Shown here: piece by piece, positions 50,226 through 58,895 of the stretch
Layout of the letters: every line of letters begins with the position of its first letter
How positions within the stretch are numbered: the stretch's first letter is position 1
Assembly (NCBI RefSeq): GCF_030246885.1
Contig: NZ_CP126739.1
Span: 310,001-374,000, forward strand
Origin: Microbacterium sp. zg-B185
GTDB taxonomy: Bacteria > Actinomycetota > Actinomycetes > Actinomycetales > Microbacteriaceae
DNA length: 64,000 nucleotides
Reading direction: 5' to 3'
Translations under genes and position numbers: made by a program
Notes under the pieces: generated by a model
Seen by the model: only the letters and a program-made list of their open reading frames with translations
Told to the model about the DNA's origin: nothing
The model's database searches: none

Positions 50226-51110
50226 TCAGTACCCGGCGACGTACGCGACCGGAACCAGCAGCGCCAGGAGCCTCTCGCGATCGCGCCGGTCGAGGGGCTC
50301 CATCAGTCGCTCCTGAACGGCCGTGACCCGGGGCATGAATCCGCGCGCGGCTTCCTCGCCGGCACGGCTCAGCGAGAGCACGCGGCGGCGACCGTCCGCG
50401 GCATCCCGTTCCCGGGTGATCCAGCCGCGGCGTGCCAGACGCTGCACGAGGTCGGCGGCCGTGGACTTGTCCAGCGCGGCTTCGTCGCCGAGGCGGCGCT
50501 GGCTGATCGATGGGTGGGCGGCCAGCACATGGAGTGCGGCATACTGCGGCCCGGTCAGTTCGCGATCGAACTCCACGGCGAACAGGGCGGTGTGCACCTG
50601 CTGCGCACGCCGGAGCAGATGGCCGGGGATGTGCAGCGGGGAGTATCCGCCGCCCTGCGTCTGCGGATCCACGCGCGCAGTGCGTCGCAGCAGGTCGGCG
50701 AACTCGCCACGCTCCTCGTCCGGAAGCGGTGCGAGCAGTCGGTCCTGCACGCGCTGGACCTTGGTGCGCAGCAGTGTGAGTGCCTCGACCGCGCGCGCCG
50801 CGGGAGTGAGGATGTCCCGCCGCGCATCGGACGGGCTTCGTTCCCGGGCGACCCAGCCCCGTCCGGTCAGGCGGGCGACGATGTCCATCGTGGTGGACGT
50901 GTCCAGGGATGCCGCCTCGGACACCTCGCGCTGGTCGGCGCCGGGCGTGGCGGCTATCGCCGCGAGGACCGCATACTGCGGGCTCGTCGGATCGCTGCCG
51001 ACCTCGTCCAGCCAGTACGCGTTGTGCACCTGCTGGGCGCGCCGTAGCAGGTGACCGCAGACGCTCGTGAGGCCGACGGAGTCCGGATGCCGCGTCTGCA
51101 CATCGCTCAT
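50226..51110 (-). CDS. Tandem (fused) double-MarR regulator
   Basis: A 294-residue protein made of two complete MarR domains. Domain 1 covers about residues 10-135 (LRRAQQVHNAYWL; SPQYAVLAAIAATPGADQREV; ARERSPSDARRDILT) and domain 2 about 150-285 (LRRAQQVHTALFAVEF; GPQYAALHVLAAHPSISQRRL; TRERDAADGRRRVLSLS). The parallel LRRAQQVH and PQYA motifs show an internal duplication. Ordinary MarR proteins are about 150 residues and dimerise; this one may form a covalent dimer. GGGAGGA precedes the ATG at 51110. It reads into the hydroxylase gene after 124 bases. Confidence 0.9.
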   Translation of the reverse strand: MSDVQTRHPDSVGLTSVCGHLLRRAQQVHNAYWLDEVGSDPTSPQYAVLAAIAATPGADQREVSEAASLDTSTTMDIVARLTGRGWVARERSPSDARRDILTPAARAVEALTLLRTKVQRVQDRLLAPLPDEERGEFADLLRRTARVDPQTQGGGYSPLHIPGHLLRRAQQVHTALFAVEFDRELTGPQYAALHVLAAHPSISQRRLGDEAALDKSTAADLVQRLARRGWITRERDAADGRRRVLSLSRAGEEAARGFMPRVTAVQERLMEPLDRRDRERLLALLVPVAYVAGY

Positions 51111-51193
51111 CGTCGTTCCTCCCGGCACCGTCGTGTCAGGATACCGAGCGATCCGGCCAGGCGGCGCCCGGGCAGCGCGTAGGCTCGGGCGCT

Positions 51194-51733
51194 ATGGCAT
51201 CCGGCGCGACGATCCACACTTTCACGGTGCAACTGGCGGATGTGGATCGCGGCGTCTACGACGAACTGCCCCTTCGGGTGGCCCGCCACCCGTCCGAGAC
51301 CGCCGCGTTCATGATGACCCGAGTGCTGGCCTACTGCCTGGAGTTCGAGGAGGGCATCGCATTCAGCGAGGGCATCTCCACGACGGACGAGCCGGCAGTG
51401 CTCGTACGGGACGCGACCGGACGGCTCACCGGGTGGATCGAAGTCGGTGCGCCGGACGCCGCGCGGCTGCACTACGGGAGCAAGCTCGCCGACCGGACCG
51501 CGATCTACACGCACCGCGATCCGGTCAAGGTGCTCGCACCGTGGGCGGGCAAGCGGATCCACAACGCCGAGGCCATCACGCTGCACAGCTTCGACCCCGG
51601 CTTCATCGACTCTGCCGTCGCCGTCCTGGAGCGGCGCAATACGATGACGCTGTCGATCACGGAGAGACAGCTCTACCTCGACCTGAACGGATCGACCCTG
51701 ACCTCGACGGTCCACGACCACCGGCTGGAGTGA
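51194..51733 (+). CDS. yaeQ: YaeQ-family protein
   Basis: A 179-residue YaeQ protein (PD-(D/E)XK nuclease-like fold of unclear role). Family blocks: ATIHTFTVQLADVDRGVYDE start, LRVARHPSETAAFMMTRVLAYCLEFEEG (in two parts), GRLTGWIEVGAPDAARLH with the E-V-G part of the nuclease-like core, and the KVLAPWAGKRIHNAE strand. The ATG has TAGGCT eight bases upstream and no ribosome-binding site, so its leader is probably one or two bases long. It diverges from the double-MarR gene and ends before a large hairpin. Confidence 0.92.
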   Translation: MASGATIHTFTVQLADVDRGVYDELPLRVARHPSETAAFMMTRVLAYCLEFEEGIAFSEGISTTDEPAVLVRDATGRLTGWIEVGAPDAARLHYGSKLADRTAIYTHRDPVKVLAPWAGKRIHNAEAITLHSFDPGFIDSAVAVLERRNTMTLSITERQLYLDLNGSTLTSTVHDHRLE

Positions 51734-51783
51734 CAGCGCGCCCGCCGTGCGCGCGCGTCCTTCGGCGTCCCGGCATCCGCCCT

Positions 51784-51844
51784 GTTCACTTGCCCTGTGT
51801 GTACGTCACTGAGGGCCCTTCGCGTGCACACAGGGCCAGTGAAC
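51784..51844. repeat. 61-base near-perfect inverted repeat between convergent genes
   Basis: The arms 51784-51805 and 51823-51844 are complementary in 20 of 22 positions, with a 17-base loop that itself contains the palindrome GGGCCC. The element starts 51 bases after yaeQ and ends 62 bases before the end of the photolyase gene. It may be a bidirectional terminator, but its length exceeds that of the other terminators here, so a dispersed palindromic repeat is also possible. Confidence 0.7.
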
Positions 51845-51906
51845 CGGAGGAGGCAGGCCAACCGGGCGCGGGGCAGGGGGAAGGGCGGCGAGCGGGTCCC
51901 GTCGGC

Positions 51907-53274
51907 TCAGGCGCGCCGGCTGCGGCGCATCCGCTCGTACGCGGCCAGCGCGGTCTTCCTCGACTCGCCGAGGTCCACGATCGGCGGGGGCGCCAGGGCC
52001 TCGGCATCCGGCCCGTACTCCGGTGCCCAGCGGCGGATGTACTCGGCGCGCGGATCGAACTTCTTCGCCTGCAGCTCGGGATTGAAGACGCGGAAGTACG
52101 GGGCGGCATCGGCGCCCGATCCGGCGACCCACTGCCAGTTGAACGGGTTGCTCGCACCGTCGGCATCCACCAGCGTGTCCCAGAACCACTCCTCACCCCG
52201 CCGCCAGTCGATGAGCAGGTTCTTCACGAGGAAGGATGCCGTCACCATGCGGATGCGGTTGTGCATCACCCCTGTCCGCCACAGTTCCCGCATGCCGGCA
52301 TCCACCAGCGGGATGCCGGTGCGACCCTGCTGCCACGCCCGCAGCTGCGCGGGCCGCAGGCGGGGCCAGGGGAAGCCGTCGAACTCGGGGCGGAGATTCT
52401 GCGTGGCCAGATCCGGGTGGTGGTACAGGACGTGGGCGGCGAACTCCCGCCAGCCCAGCTCGGCGAGGAAGCGCCCCGCAGACTGACCGGCGCCGATCGC
52501 CTCGTGCCAGACGGTGTGCGGGCTGAGCTCGCCCCACCGCAGACGGGGAGAGAGCCGGGAGGTCGTTCCGGCCGCGGGTTCGTCCCGGGAACGGTCGTAG
52601 TCGGCCAGGTCCTCGGCGAGGAACTCGCGCAGCCGCGTCCGCGCGGCCGGCTCCCCGGGTTCCCACGTCTGGCGCAGGCCGCCCGCCCAATCCGGGTCGG
52701 TGGGCAGCAGAGCCCAGTCGCCGATGTCGTCGCTGCTAGGCGCCGCGGCGGGGCCCCGGATCCGCCGCGGTTCGGCCAGCGGCGCGCGCGGCGCCGGGCC
52801 CGACTGGCAGGCCCGCCAGAACGGGGTGAACACCGAGTACGGCGTCCCCGAGCCGGTCAGCACCGTCCACGGTTCGAACAGCAGCGAGGCCGCGGACGAG
52901 GTCGCCGTCACGCCGCTGCCGCGGAGCGCGGTCTTCAGCGCCGCATCCACTGCCCGCTCCGCCCCGCCGTAGCGCCGGTTCCAGAAGACCGCGCCCGCCC
53001 CGGCCTCCCTCGCCACGTCCTGGACGACGGATGCCGCCGCCCCTCGCCGCAGGACGAGCGTCGAGCCGCGCTGCGCGAGCCGGTCCGCCAGCGAGCGCAG
53101 GCTGCCGTCCAGCCACCACTTGGCCGCGCCGCCGAGGGGACGGATGCCGGGCGACTCCTCGTCCAGGACGTACAGGCCGATCACCGGCTCGTCGCGCTCG
53201 ACCGCGGCGCGGAGCGCGGGATTGTCGGCGAGGCGCAGGTCATCGCGGAACCACACGATCGACGGCCCGCTCAT
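51907..53274 (-). CDS. phr: Deoxyribodipyrimidine photolyase
   Basis: A 455-residue cryptochrome/photolyase. The N-terminal antenna domain starts SIVWFRDDLRLADNPAL. The FAD-binding catalytic domain carries the family blocks LSPRLRWGELSPHTVW, RFLAELGWREFAAHVLYH, VDAGMRELWRTGVMHNRIRM, SFLVKNLLIDWR and YFRVFNPELQAKKFDP. It repairs UV-made cyclobutane pyrimidine dimers using light. Of two consecutive ATGs the second (53274) is preferred: TACCAT at 53281-53286 lies exactly six bases before it, as in other leaderless genes of this window. Confidence 0.93.
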   Translation of the reverse strand: MSGPSIVWFRDDLRLADNPALRAAVERDEPVIGLYVLDEESPGIRPLGGAAKWWLDGSLRSLADRLAQRGSTLVLRRGAAASVVQDVAREAGAGAVFWNRRYGGAERAVDAALKTALRGSGVTATSSAASLLFEPWTVLTGSGTPYSVFTPFWRACQSGPAPRAPLAEPRRIRGPAAAPSSDDIGDWALLPTDPDWAGGLRQTWEPGEPAARTRLREFLAEDLADYDRSRDEPAAGTTSRLSPRLRWGELSPHTVWHEAIGAGQSAGRFLAELGWREFAAHVLYHHPDLATQNLRPEFDGFPWPRLRPAQLRAWQQGRTGIPLVDAGMRELWRTGVMHNRIRMVTASFLVKNLLIDWRRGEEWFWDTLVDADGASNPFNWQWVAGSGADAAPYFRVFNPELQAKKFDPRAEYIRRWAPEYGPDAEALAPPPIVDLGESRKTALAAYERMRRSRRA

Positions 53275-53375
53275 CATCGGATGGTATCGGCGGCCGGCTC
53301 GCGCGGGCGAGGGTTGACACCGACGCTGCTGCGCACCCGCCCGCCGCGCGCGGTAGTCGCCGCACCTCCGTACTC

Positions 53376-53428
53376 GTGTCCCACTTGCGCATGCGACACG
53401 CCGCGGCGCGCGTGCATAACTGGGACAC
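53376..53428. terminator. Imperfect hairpin between the lipid kinase and photolyase genes
   Basis: The arms 53376-53395 and 53409-53428 are complementary in about 16 of 20 positions; the outer part (GTGTCCCA with TGGGACAC) is perfect. It lies about 40 bases past the end of the leftward lipid kinase gene and is a plausible terminator for it. The remainder of the 187-base gap shows only the photolyase promoter. Confidence 0.4.
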
Positions 53429-53464
53429 CGAGCGAGAAGAACAGAAGCTGCGGCATTCCGCGGC

Positions 53465-54664
53465 TCAGAGGCGGGAGGTGTCGTGACCCTTCGGGAGGAC
53501 CGTCAGCAGCCCGCCTTCGACGACGCGGCAGCGCATGCGCACCGCTTCGCCGAACTCGTCGCCGTCCAGCTGCACCGGCTGCGCCGTCGAGGTGGCAAGG
53601 TCCAGGCCCTTGCCGCGGGCGTACAGGACCGAGTTGTCCTTCGTGCGCAGCGACAACACGTGACGTCCGGCACGGAAACGGCGGAGGATGCTGTTGTCCC
53701 ACGCCACGCGGCGCCACACCAGGAGCCAGCCGAGCGCGTTCTTGGGCTGGAAGATCGCGACGTCCAGATCACCGTCGGTCACGGATGCCCCGGGGATGAG
53801 TTCCAGGCCCGCCGGAAGAGACCCGCAATTGGCCACCAGGATGCTCTGCACCCGCGCCGAGTGCAGGCGCCGGCCGGGCACCTGGTAGACGATCCGGAAG
53901 GCCTTCGCGCCCGCGAGCGACCGCGCCGCGCCGTCGACGTACGCGATCCACCCCACCCGCTTCTTGAGCGTGCCGTTGGTGTTCGCGATCATCGCGGCGT
54001 CCAGGCCCATGCCGCCCATCACGACGAACGCCCGTTCCTCGCTGGTGCCGTCCTCCCGCCGGATCGCGGCGAAGCCGACATCAACGGGCAGCGTGTCGCC
54101 GTCGAAGGTCGCCTGCACCATTGCCTGGGGGTCCGTCAGCGGCAGCAGCAGGTTGCGGGCGAGCAGGTTGCCGGTGCCGCTGGGCACGATCGTGAGTGGG
54201 ACGCCGCTTTCGCTCATCGCCTCGGCGACCGCACGAACGGTGCCGTCGCCGCCGGCGACCAGCACGGCAGCGGCGCCCGCCTTCAGCGCCTGGCGGGCCA
54301 CGTCGTCGCCGAGATCGTCCACGGTCGTCTCATAGAAGAGGGGCTCGCCCCACCCGGCTCTCGCCGAGAGCCGCTGGACGGTCGCGCGCAGGGCGGCGGC
54401 ATCCACCTTGGTGGGGTTGTACACCAGCGCCGCCTGAGGCTTCGGCTTCTCGCCGCCGGCCATGGGCTCGGTCCTGCCCTCGGCGTCCACGCGCCGGGCC
54501 CGGCCGCCCTCCCCGTCGGTGGTGTCCGGGGCGATGTCCTCGGGCTCGCGGATCACCTCGTCGGACTGTGCCGCCTCCGCAGGATCGACCGCTTCGTCGT
54601 CGGCGCCGCGGGGTGTCTTCGCGTCCCCATCGGGCGCGCCGGACGCGTCCCCTGCCGTCACCAT
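53465..54664 (-). CDS. Diacylglycerol/sphingosine kinase-like lipid kinase (YegS/DgkB family)
   Basis: A 399-residue kinase. About 75 N-terminal residues are acidic and disordered; the catalytic domain then starts [16 protein letters not shown] and contains the nucleotide motif [17 protein letters not shown] and [12 protein letters not shown], followed by the C-terminal beta domain with [13 protein letters not shown] and [11 protein letters not shown]. It should phosphorylate diacylglycerol or a related lipid at the membrane. The ATG has TAGTGT at 54671-54676 exactly six bases upstream (leaderless), back to back with the leaderless serS promoter. Confidence 0.93.
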   Translation of the reverse strand: MVTAGDASGAPDGDAKTPRGADDEAVDPAEAAQSDEVIREPEDIAPDTTDGEGGRARRVDAEGRTEPMAGGEKPKPQAALVYNPTKVDAAALRATVQRLSARAGWGEPLFYETTVDDLGDDVARQALKAGAAAVLVAGGDGTVRAVAEAMSESGVPLTIVPSGTGNLLARNLLLPLTDPQAMVQATFDGDTLPVDVGFAAIRREDGTSEERAFVVMGGMGLDAAMIANTNGTLKKRVGWIAYVDGAARSLAGAKAFRIVYQVPGRRLHSARVQSILVANCGSLPAGLELIPGASVTDGDLDVAIFQPKNALGWLLVWRRVAWDNSILRRFRAGRHVLSLRTKDNSVLYARGKGLDLATSTAQPVQLDGDEFGEAVRMRCRVVEGGLLTVLPKGHDTSRL

Positions 54665-54717
54665 GGCTCCACACTAGGGCCGGCCGGTCGCGCGATGCCG
54701 CTGAGTACACTTGTGGG
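54665..54717. promoter_or_regulatory. Back-to-back leaderless promoters (lipid kinase / serS)
   Basis: This 53-base gap carries TAGTGT (minus strand, 54671-54676) six bases before the kinase ATG and TACACT (plus strand, 54706-54711) six bases before the serS GTG. Neither gene has a ribosome-binding site. Any -35 regions must overlap, since the hexamers are only 29 bases apart, so the two promoters may compete. Confidence 0.65.
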
Positions 54718-56001
54718 GTGATCGATCCAGTCTTCCTCCGCGAAAATCCCGAGCTGGTCAAGCGCTCGCAGGAGGCCCGCGGGGAGTCGCCGGCCACCGT
54801 CGACGACGCCGTCGCCGCCGACCGTGAGCGCCGCGCCGCGATCACCGCCTTCGAAGAGCTCCGCGCCGCCCAGAACGCGCACGGTAAACGCGTCGCTCAG
54901 GCGCCGAAGGACGAGAAGGCGGCCCTGGTTTCGGCGGCCAAGGAGCTGAGCGAACAGGTCAAGGCGGCGCAGCACGCGGTGACCGCCGCGGAGCAGGCGG
55001 CCGACACCGCCCTCGCCAAGCTCGAGAACATCGTGATCGAGGGTGTCCCCGCCGGCGGCGAGGACAATTTCGTGACCCTGCGCACCTTCGGCGAGCCGCC
55101 GGTGTTCGACTTCGAACCGCGCGACCACCTGGAACTGGGCGAGATGCTCGGCGCGATCGACATGGAGCGCGGCACCAAGGTGTCCGGCAGCCGGTTCTAC
55201 TTCCTCACCGGCATCGGCGCACGACTCGAGATTGCCATCATGATGCTCGGCCTCGACCGGGCGCTCGCGGCCGGCTTCGTCCCGCTCATCCCGCCGACCA
55301 TGGTCCGGCCGGAGGTCATGCGCGGCACGGGGTTCCTCGGGCAGCACGCCGACGAGGTCTACCACCTCGAAGAAGACGACCTCTACCTGGTGGGCACCAG
55401 CGAGGTGCCGCTCGCCGGCTACCACATGGACGAGATCCTCGATCTGGGCAAGGGGCCCAAGCGCTACGCGGGATGGTCCACGTGCTACCGCCGCGAGGCC
55501 GGCTCCTACGGCAAGGACACCCGCGGCATCATCCGCGTGCATCAGTTCAACAAGCTCGAGATGTTCGTCTACACGACACCGGAGGATGCCGAGGCGGAGC
55601 ACCTGCGCCTCGTCGCGATGCAGGAGCAGATGCTGCAGGACCTCGGGCTGGCCTACCGGGTCATCGACGTCGCCGCGGGCGACCTCGGCTCCAGCGCCGC
55701 GCGCAAGTACGACGTCGAGGCGTGGGTGCCGACCCAGGGTGCGTACCGCGAACTGACCTCGACGTCCAACTGCACGACCTTCCAGGCGCGCCGGCTGGAC
55801 ATCCGCTACCGGCCGTCTGTGGACGGCGGGACGGGCGCGGGCAAGACGCAGCATGTCGCCACGCTGAACGGCACCCTGGCCACCACGCGCTGGATCGTCG
55901 CGATGCTCGAGACCCACCAGCGGGCGGACGGCTCGGTCCTGGTCCCCGAGGTGCTCCGGCCGTACCTCGGCGGCCTCGAGGTCATGGAGCCCGCGGCGTG
56001 A
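54718..56001 (+). CDS. serS: Seryl-tRNA synthetase
   Basis: A 427-residue class II synthetase that charges tRNA-Ser with serine. The N-terminal coiled-coil tRNA-binding arm covers about residues 25-105; class II motifs follow: motif 2 [20 protein letters not shown] and motif 3 [20 protein letters not shown] with RWIVAMLE. The GTG at 54718 matches the normal family start [13 protein letters not shown] and the TACACT hexamer six bases upstream. Its stop overlaps the start of the HAD gene. Two tRNA-Ser genes lie within 3 kb downstream. Confidence 0.98.
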   Translation: MIDPVFLRENPELVKRSQEARGESPATVDDAVAADRERRAAITAFEELRAAQNAHGKRVAQAPKDEKAALVSAAKELSEQVKAAQHAVTAAEQAADTALAKLENIVIEGVPAGGEDNFVTLRTFGEPPVFDFEPRDHLELGEMLGAIDMERGTKVSGSRFYFLTGIGARLEIAIMMLGLDRALAAGFVPLIPPTMVRPEVMRGTGFLGQHADEVYHLEEDDLYLVGTSEVPLAGYHMDEILDLGKGPKRYAGWSTCYRREAGSYGKDTRGIIRVHQFNKLEMFVYTTPEDAEAEHLRLVAMQEQMLQDLGLAYRVIDVAAGDLGSSAARKYDVEAWVPTQGAYRELTSTSNCTTFQARRLDIRYRPSVDGGTGAGKTQHVATLNGTLATTRWIVAMLETHQRADGSVLVPEVLRPYLGGLEVMEPAA

Positions 56002-56906
56002 CGGCAGCGCATCTTCCGCCCACGGGCAGCATCGAGGTCGTGCCGGAGCAGGCGGCGGCGGACCTCGTCGAGGGTGTCGCCCGCGATGCGGAGGATCCCG
56101 GCATCCGCACCGAGCGTCTGCTGGTCGTGCTGGACATCGACGGAACCATCGTCTTGGAGGACGAGACCCTCAGCCCGGGAGTGGTGGAGGCGGTTGAGCA
56201 TGCCCACCGCGCCGGGCACGAGATCATGCTCGCCACCGGCCGCAGCTGGGAGGGCGCCAAGGCGTTCCTGGAATCCCTGAACATCGCACCGGAGTTCGTC
56301 GTGTGCTCCAACGGCGCGGTCATCCTGCGCAAGGCCGATGCGGGTGACGGCTCCTACGAGCGCTTCCACACCGAGACGTTCGACCCCACCGAGGTGCTCG
56401 CGCTACTGCGCGAACACCTGCCCGACGCGAAGTACATGGTCGAACTGGCCGACGGGCGCCGCCTCTACACCGAGCACCTCGGGGACTGGAACCTGGAGAC
56501 GGCCGACCGCGTGCCGTTCGAGCAGCTCGGCTCGATGCCGGTCTGCCGCATCGTGGTGGTCTCACCGGGCGACACCGAGCAGGACTTCGTGGAGCTCGTC
56601 GAGCGCATCGGGCTGAACGAGGTGTCGTACGCGGTCGGGTGGACCGCCTGGCTGGACATCGCCCCGCAGGGCGTGGACAAGGGCAGCGCCCTCGAGCGCG
56701 TGCGCACCTGGCTCGGAATCGATCCTGCGCACGTGCTGGTGATCGGCGACGGGCGCAACGACCTCGGCATGTTCCGCTGGGCGCTCCAGAACGGGGGCCG
56801 AGCCGTCGCGATGGAGCAGGGCCCGCAGGAAGTCCGGGATGCCGCGGGCGAGATCACCCTCTCGGTGCAGGCCGGCGGAGTGGCCGAGGTGCTGCGCAAC
56901 CTCTGA
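55998..56906 (+). CDS. HAD-superfamily hydrolase (Cof type)
   Basis: A 302-residue HAD phosphatase with the Cof-type (C2B cap) layout: motif [10 protein letters not shown] with Asp46 and Asp48, motif [13 protein letters not shown], lysine motif QGVDKGSAL and motif [16 protein letters not shown]. It follows serS in an actinobacterial core arrangement and starts at a GTG overlapping the serS stop (GTGA). It should hydrolyse a phosphorylated sugar or similar metabolite. The 136 bases after it hold the tRNA promoter only. Confidence 0.95.
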   Translation: MTAAHLPPTGSIEVVPEQAAADLVEGVARDAEDPGIRTERLLVVLDIDGTIVLEDETLSPGVVEAVEHAHRAGHEIMLATGRSWEGAKAFLESLNIAPEFVVCSNGAVILRKADAGDGSYERFHTETFDPTEVLALLREHLPDAKYMVELADGRRLYTEHLGDWNLETADRVPFEQLGSMPVCRIVVVSPGDTEQDFVELVERIGLNEVSYAVGWTAWLDIAPQGVDKGSALERVRTWLGIDPAHVLVIGDGRNDLGMFRWALQNGGRAVAMEQGPQEVRDAAGEITLSVQAGGVAEVLRNL

Positions 56907-56993
56907 TCCGCGGGCGGCGGCGCGTCGGGAGCGTGCGCAGAGACACAGGAGCCGTCCAGGCGGTCTTGGGAGAATCGGTCGGAGGTGCTCGGC

Positions 56994-56999
56994 TAGACT
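56994..56999 (+). promoter_or_regulatory. Likely -10 of the tRNA-Ser(UGA) gene
   Basis: TAGACT lies 43 bases before the mature tRNA start. A TTGGGA is found upstream but at a long spacing (22 bases), so the -35 is uncertain. Confidence 0.35.
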
Positions 57000-57042
57000 C
57001 GACGCCTGTTCGACGGATGCCGCGATCTCGCGTCACCTGTCG

Positions 57043-57127
57043 GGAGGGTTGTCCGAGCGGCCGATGGACCTGGTCTTGAAAACCAGTGGGCAGCAATGTC
57101 CCGTGGGTTCGAATCCCACACCCTCCG
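57043..57127 (+). tRNA. tRNA-Ser, anticodon TGA
   Basis: Acceptor arms GGAGGGT and ACCCTCC pair perfectly, with discriminator G. The anticodon loop CTTGAAA (57075-57081) gives anticodon TGA on a CTGGT/ACCAG stem, a long variable arm follows, and the T-loop GTTCGAATC is present. The 85-base length and long variable arm are normal for tRNA-Ser. CCA is not encoded. Confidence 0.97.
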
Positions 57128-57194
57128 CGCAATGCCGCTTTCCGCTTCGGCGGGAGGGGGCGGTGCAGATCCGAAGCATCCCGGAAGGACGCGA

Positions 57195-58448
57195 GTGAGC
57201 CCGACGACCAAGCCCTCCACACGTGGCCGCCGCACTGTCGCGCGCCACGGGGAGCTGAAGTCGCCGCATCCGGTGGCGATGCTGATGAAGATCCTCGGGA
57301 TCTTCGTCGCCGTGGTGCTCGTCTCGGGGGCCGGTGTGGCCGCATACGCGCTCACCGACCTGACCACCAGCTTCACCGAGGATGCCGTGGACCTGGAGGG
57401 ACAGGAGTCCGTTCCGCCGGACATCGGCGCGATCGAAGGCGGAGTGAACCTCTTCGTGGCCGGCACGGATGCCTGCGAGCCGGCATACGCCGGATACTTC
57501 GGCGACCGCTGCACCGGCCCGGATGCCGAAGGCGAACTGAACGATGTGAACATGCTGGTGCACATCTCCGACGCTCCCCGCCGCGTCACGGTGATCTCCT
57601 TCCCCCGCGACCTGATGATCCCGATCCCCTCGTGCACCGCCGAGGACGGCTCCGAGACGCCGGCGATGAGCAAGCAGCCCATCAACACCGCGTACTCGTA
57701 CGGGGGGCTGTCGTGTGTCGTCAAAACCGTCTCGGCGCTCAGCGAGCAGCCGATTCCGTTCGCCGCGAAGGTCACCTGGGGCGGCGTGATCGAGGTCACC
57801 AACGCTGTCGGCGGCGTGGACGTGTGCTTGGCCAGCGGCATCCGCGATTACTACACGGGCATCGACTGGCCGGCCGGGATGCGCAACATCCAGGGCATCG
57901 AGGCGCTGCAGTTCCTGCGCACCCGTCACGGCGTCGGCGACGGCAGCGACCTGGGTCGTGTCAGCAACCAGCAGCAGTACATGTCGAGGCTGGCACGCAA
58001 GCTGGTCAGCGAGGACGTGCTGTCCGATCCCGGCGCGCTCATGAAGCTCGCCACCACGGCGGTGGACAACGTGACCCCGAGCAAGAGCCTGACCAACCCG
58101 CTGACGCTCGTGCAGATCGCCCTCGCGGTCAAGAACGTGCCGTTCGAGGAGATCGTCTTCCTGCAGTACCCGGTCGTCACCGACCCGAACGACCCGAACA
58201 AGGTCGTCCCGAACTACGATTCCGCGCAGGCCATCTGGGATGCGCTCGCGGCCAACCAGCCCCTGCAGCTGACCGGTGACGCGGGATCCAACGAAAGCGT
58301 CGTCGTCGTCGAGCCGGAGACACCGGTCGAGCCCACCGTCCCCGACCCGTCCGCGCCGCCCGTGCAGGAGTCGATCGCGCTCCCGTCCGACATCACCGGG
58401 TCGACGGCCGCTCAGGAGACCTGCTCGAACGGCAACCTGCGCGACTAG
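57195..58448 (+). CDS. LytR-CpsA-Psr (LCP) family protein
   Basis: A 417-residue membrane-anchored LCP protein that probably attaches glycopolymers to peptidoglycan. A cytoplasmic N-terminus is followed by one membrane segment (about residues 30-52, ILGIFVAVVLVSGAGVAAYAL) shown here only by position and its core GIFVAVVLVSGAG. The LCP domain has DVNMLVHIS, VTVISFPRDLMIPIP, the LRTRHGVGDGSDLGRVSNQQ block with the conserved arginines and aspartate, and a proline-rich C-terminus. GTG at 57195 has GAAGGA upstream; an in-frame ATG at 57096 lies inside the tRNA gene and is rejected. Confidence 0.94.
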   Translation: MSPTTKPSTRGRRTVARHGELKSPHPVAMLMKILGIFVAVVLVSGAGVAAYALTDLTTSFTEDAVDLEGQESVPPDIGAIEGGVNLFVAGTDACEPAYAGYFGDRCTGPDAEGELNDVNMLVHISDAPRRVTVISFPRDLMIPIPSCTAEDGSETPAMSKQPINTAYSYGGLSCVVKTVSALSEQPIPFAAKVTWGGVIEVTNAVGGVDVCLASGIRDYYTGIDWPAGMRNIQGIEALQFLRTRHGVGDGSDLGRVSNQQQYMSRLARKLVSEDVLSDPGALMKLATTAVDNVTPSKSLTNPLTLVQIALAVKNVPFEEIVFLQYPVVTDPNDPNKVVPNYDSAQAIWDALAANQPLQLTGDAGSNESVVVVEPETPVEPTVPDPSAPPVQESIALPSDITGSTAAQETCSNGNLRD

Positions 58449-58582
58449 TCCGGCACACTGAACTCCCCGGCCGGTGCACGCGTTTCGACGCTCGGGTGAG
58501 GCGTCAGCGGTCGGTTCGCCGGTCCCGCCGCCAGCGGTTATGATTGCTGGGCGCATCACCGTGGTTTCTGCCACAGATGCCT

Positions 58583-58671
58583 GGAGACGTCGCATAGTCC
58601 GGCCTAGTGCACCACCCTGCTAAGGTGGAGACCCCTCACGGGGTCCGAGGGTTCAAATCCCTCCGTCTCCG
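58583..58671 (+). tRNA. tRNA-Ser, anticodon GCT
   Basis: Acceptor arms GGAGACG and CGTCTCC pair perfectly, with discriminator G. Anticodon loop CTGCTAA (58617-58623) on a CCACC/GGTGG stem gives GCT; a long variable arm and T-loop GTTCAAATC complete an 89-base serine tRNA. TATGAT at 58539-58544 may be its -10. An integrase gene lies just beyond its 3' end, so the 3' part is the probable attachment site. Confidence 0.97.
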
Positions 58672-58895
58672 CCACAGTATCTGCCTCAACTTCGTTGATT
58701 TTCCGCGGTTCTCGAGGGCCGGCTTCGCGGCTGAAGCCCCGCATGCCCACCGTTTGCCCACATTTGTCTTCGGCGAAGGTGGGCGTGCTGATTCTTGAGG
58801 GGCATCCAGAGCGCGCGCCTGTGGCCTGCTCTGCGGTCCGGTCGGCACGCACAGCGGCACAGTCAAACGGCCGTGACCACGATCACCGAGCTGTC
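58672..58895. other. Probable att/arm-site region of the tRNA-Ser island
   Basis: The 224 bases between the tRNA 3' end and the end of the integrase gene hold no supported gene. GCCCACC and TGCCCAC occur as close direct repeats at about 58744-58760, with GGTGGGC inverted at about 58779, as expected of integrase arm-binding sites. The other att copy is not in the window. Confidence 0.4.

Noticed and set aside
57096..57194. ATG start for the LCP protein inside tRNA-Ser(UGA)
   Set aside because: The codons lie in the tRNA gene itself; the GTG at 57195 has GAAGGA upstream and gives the usual short cytoplasmic N-terminus.
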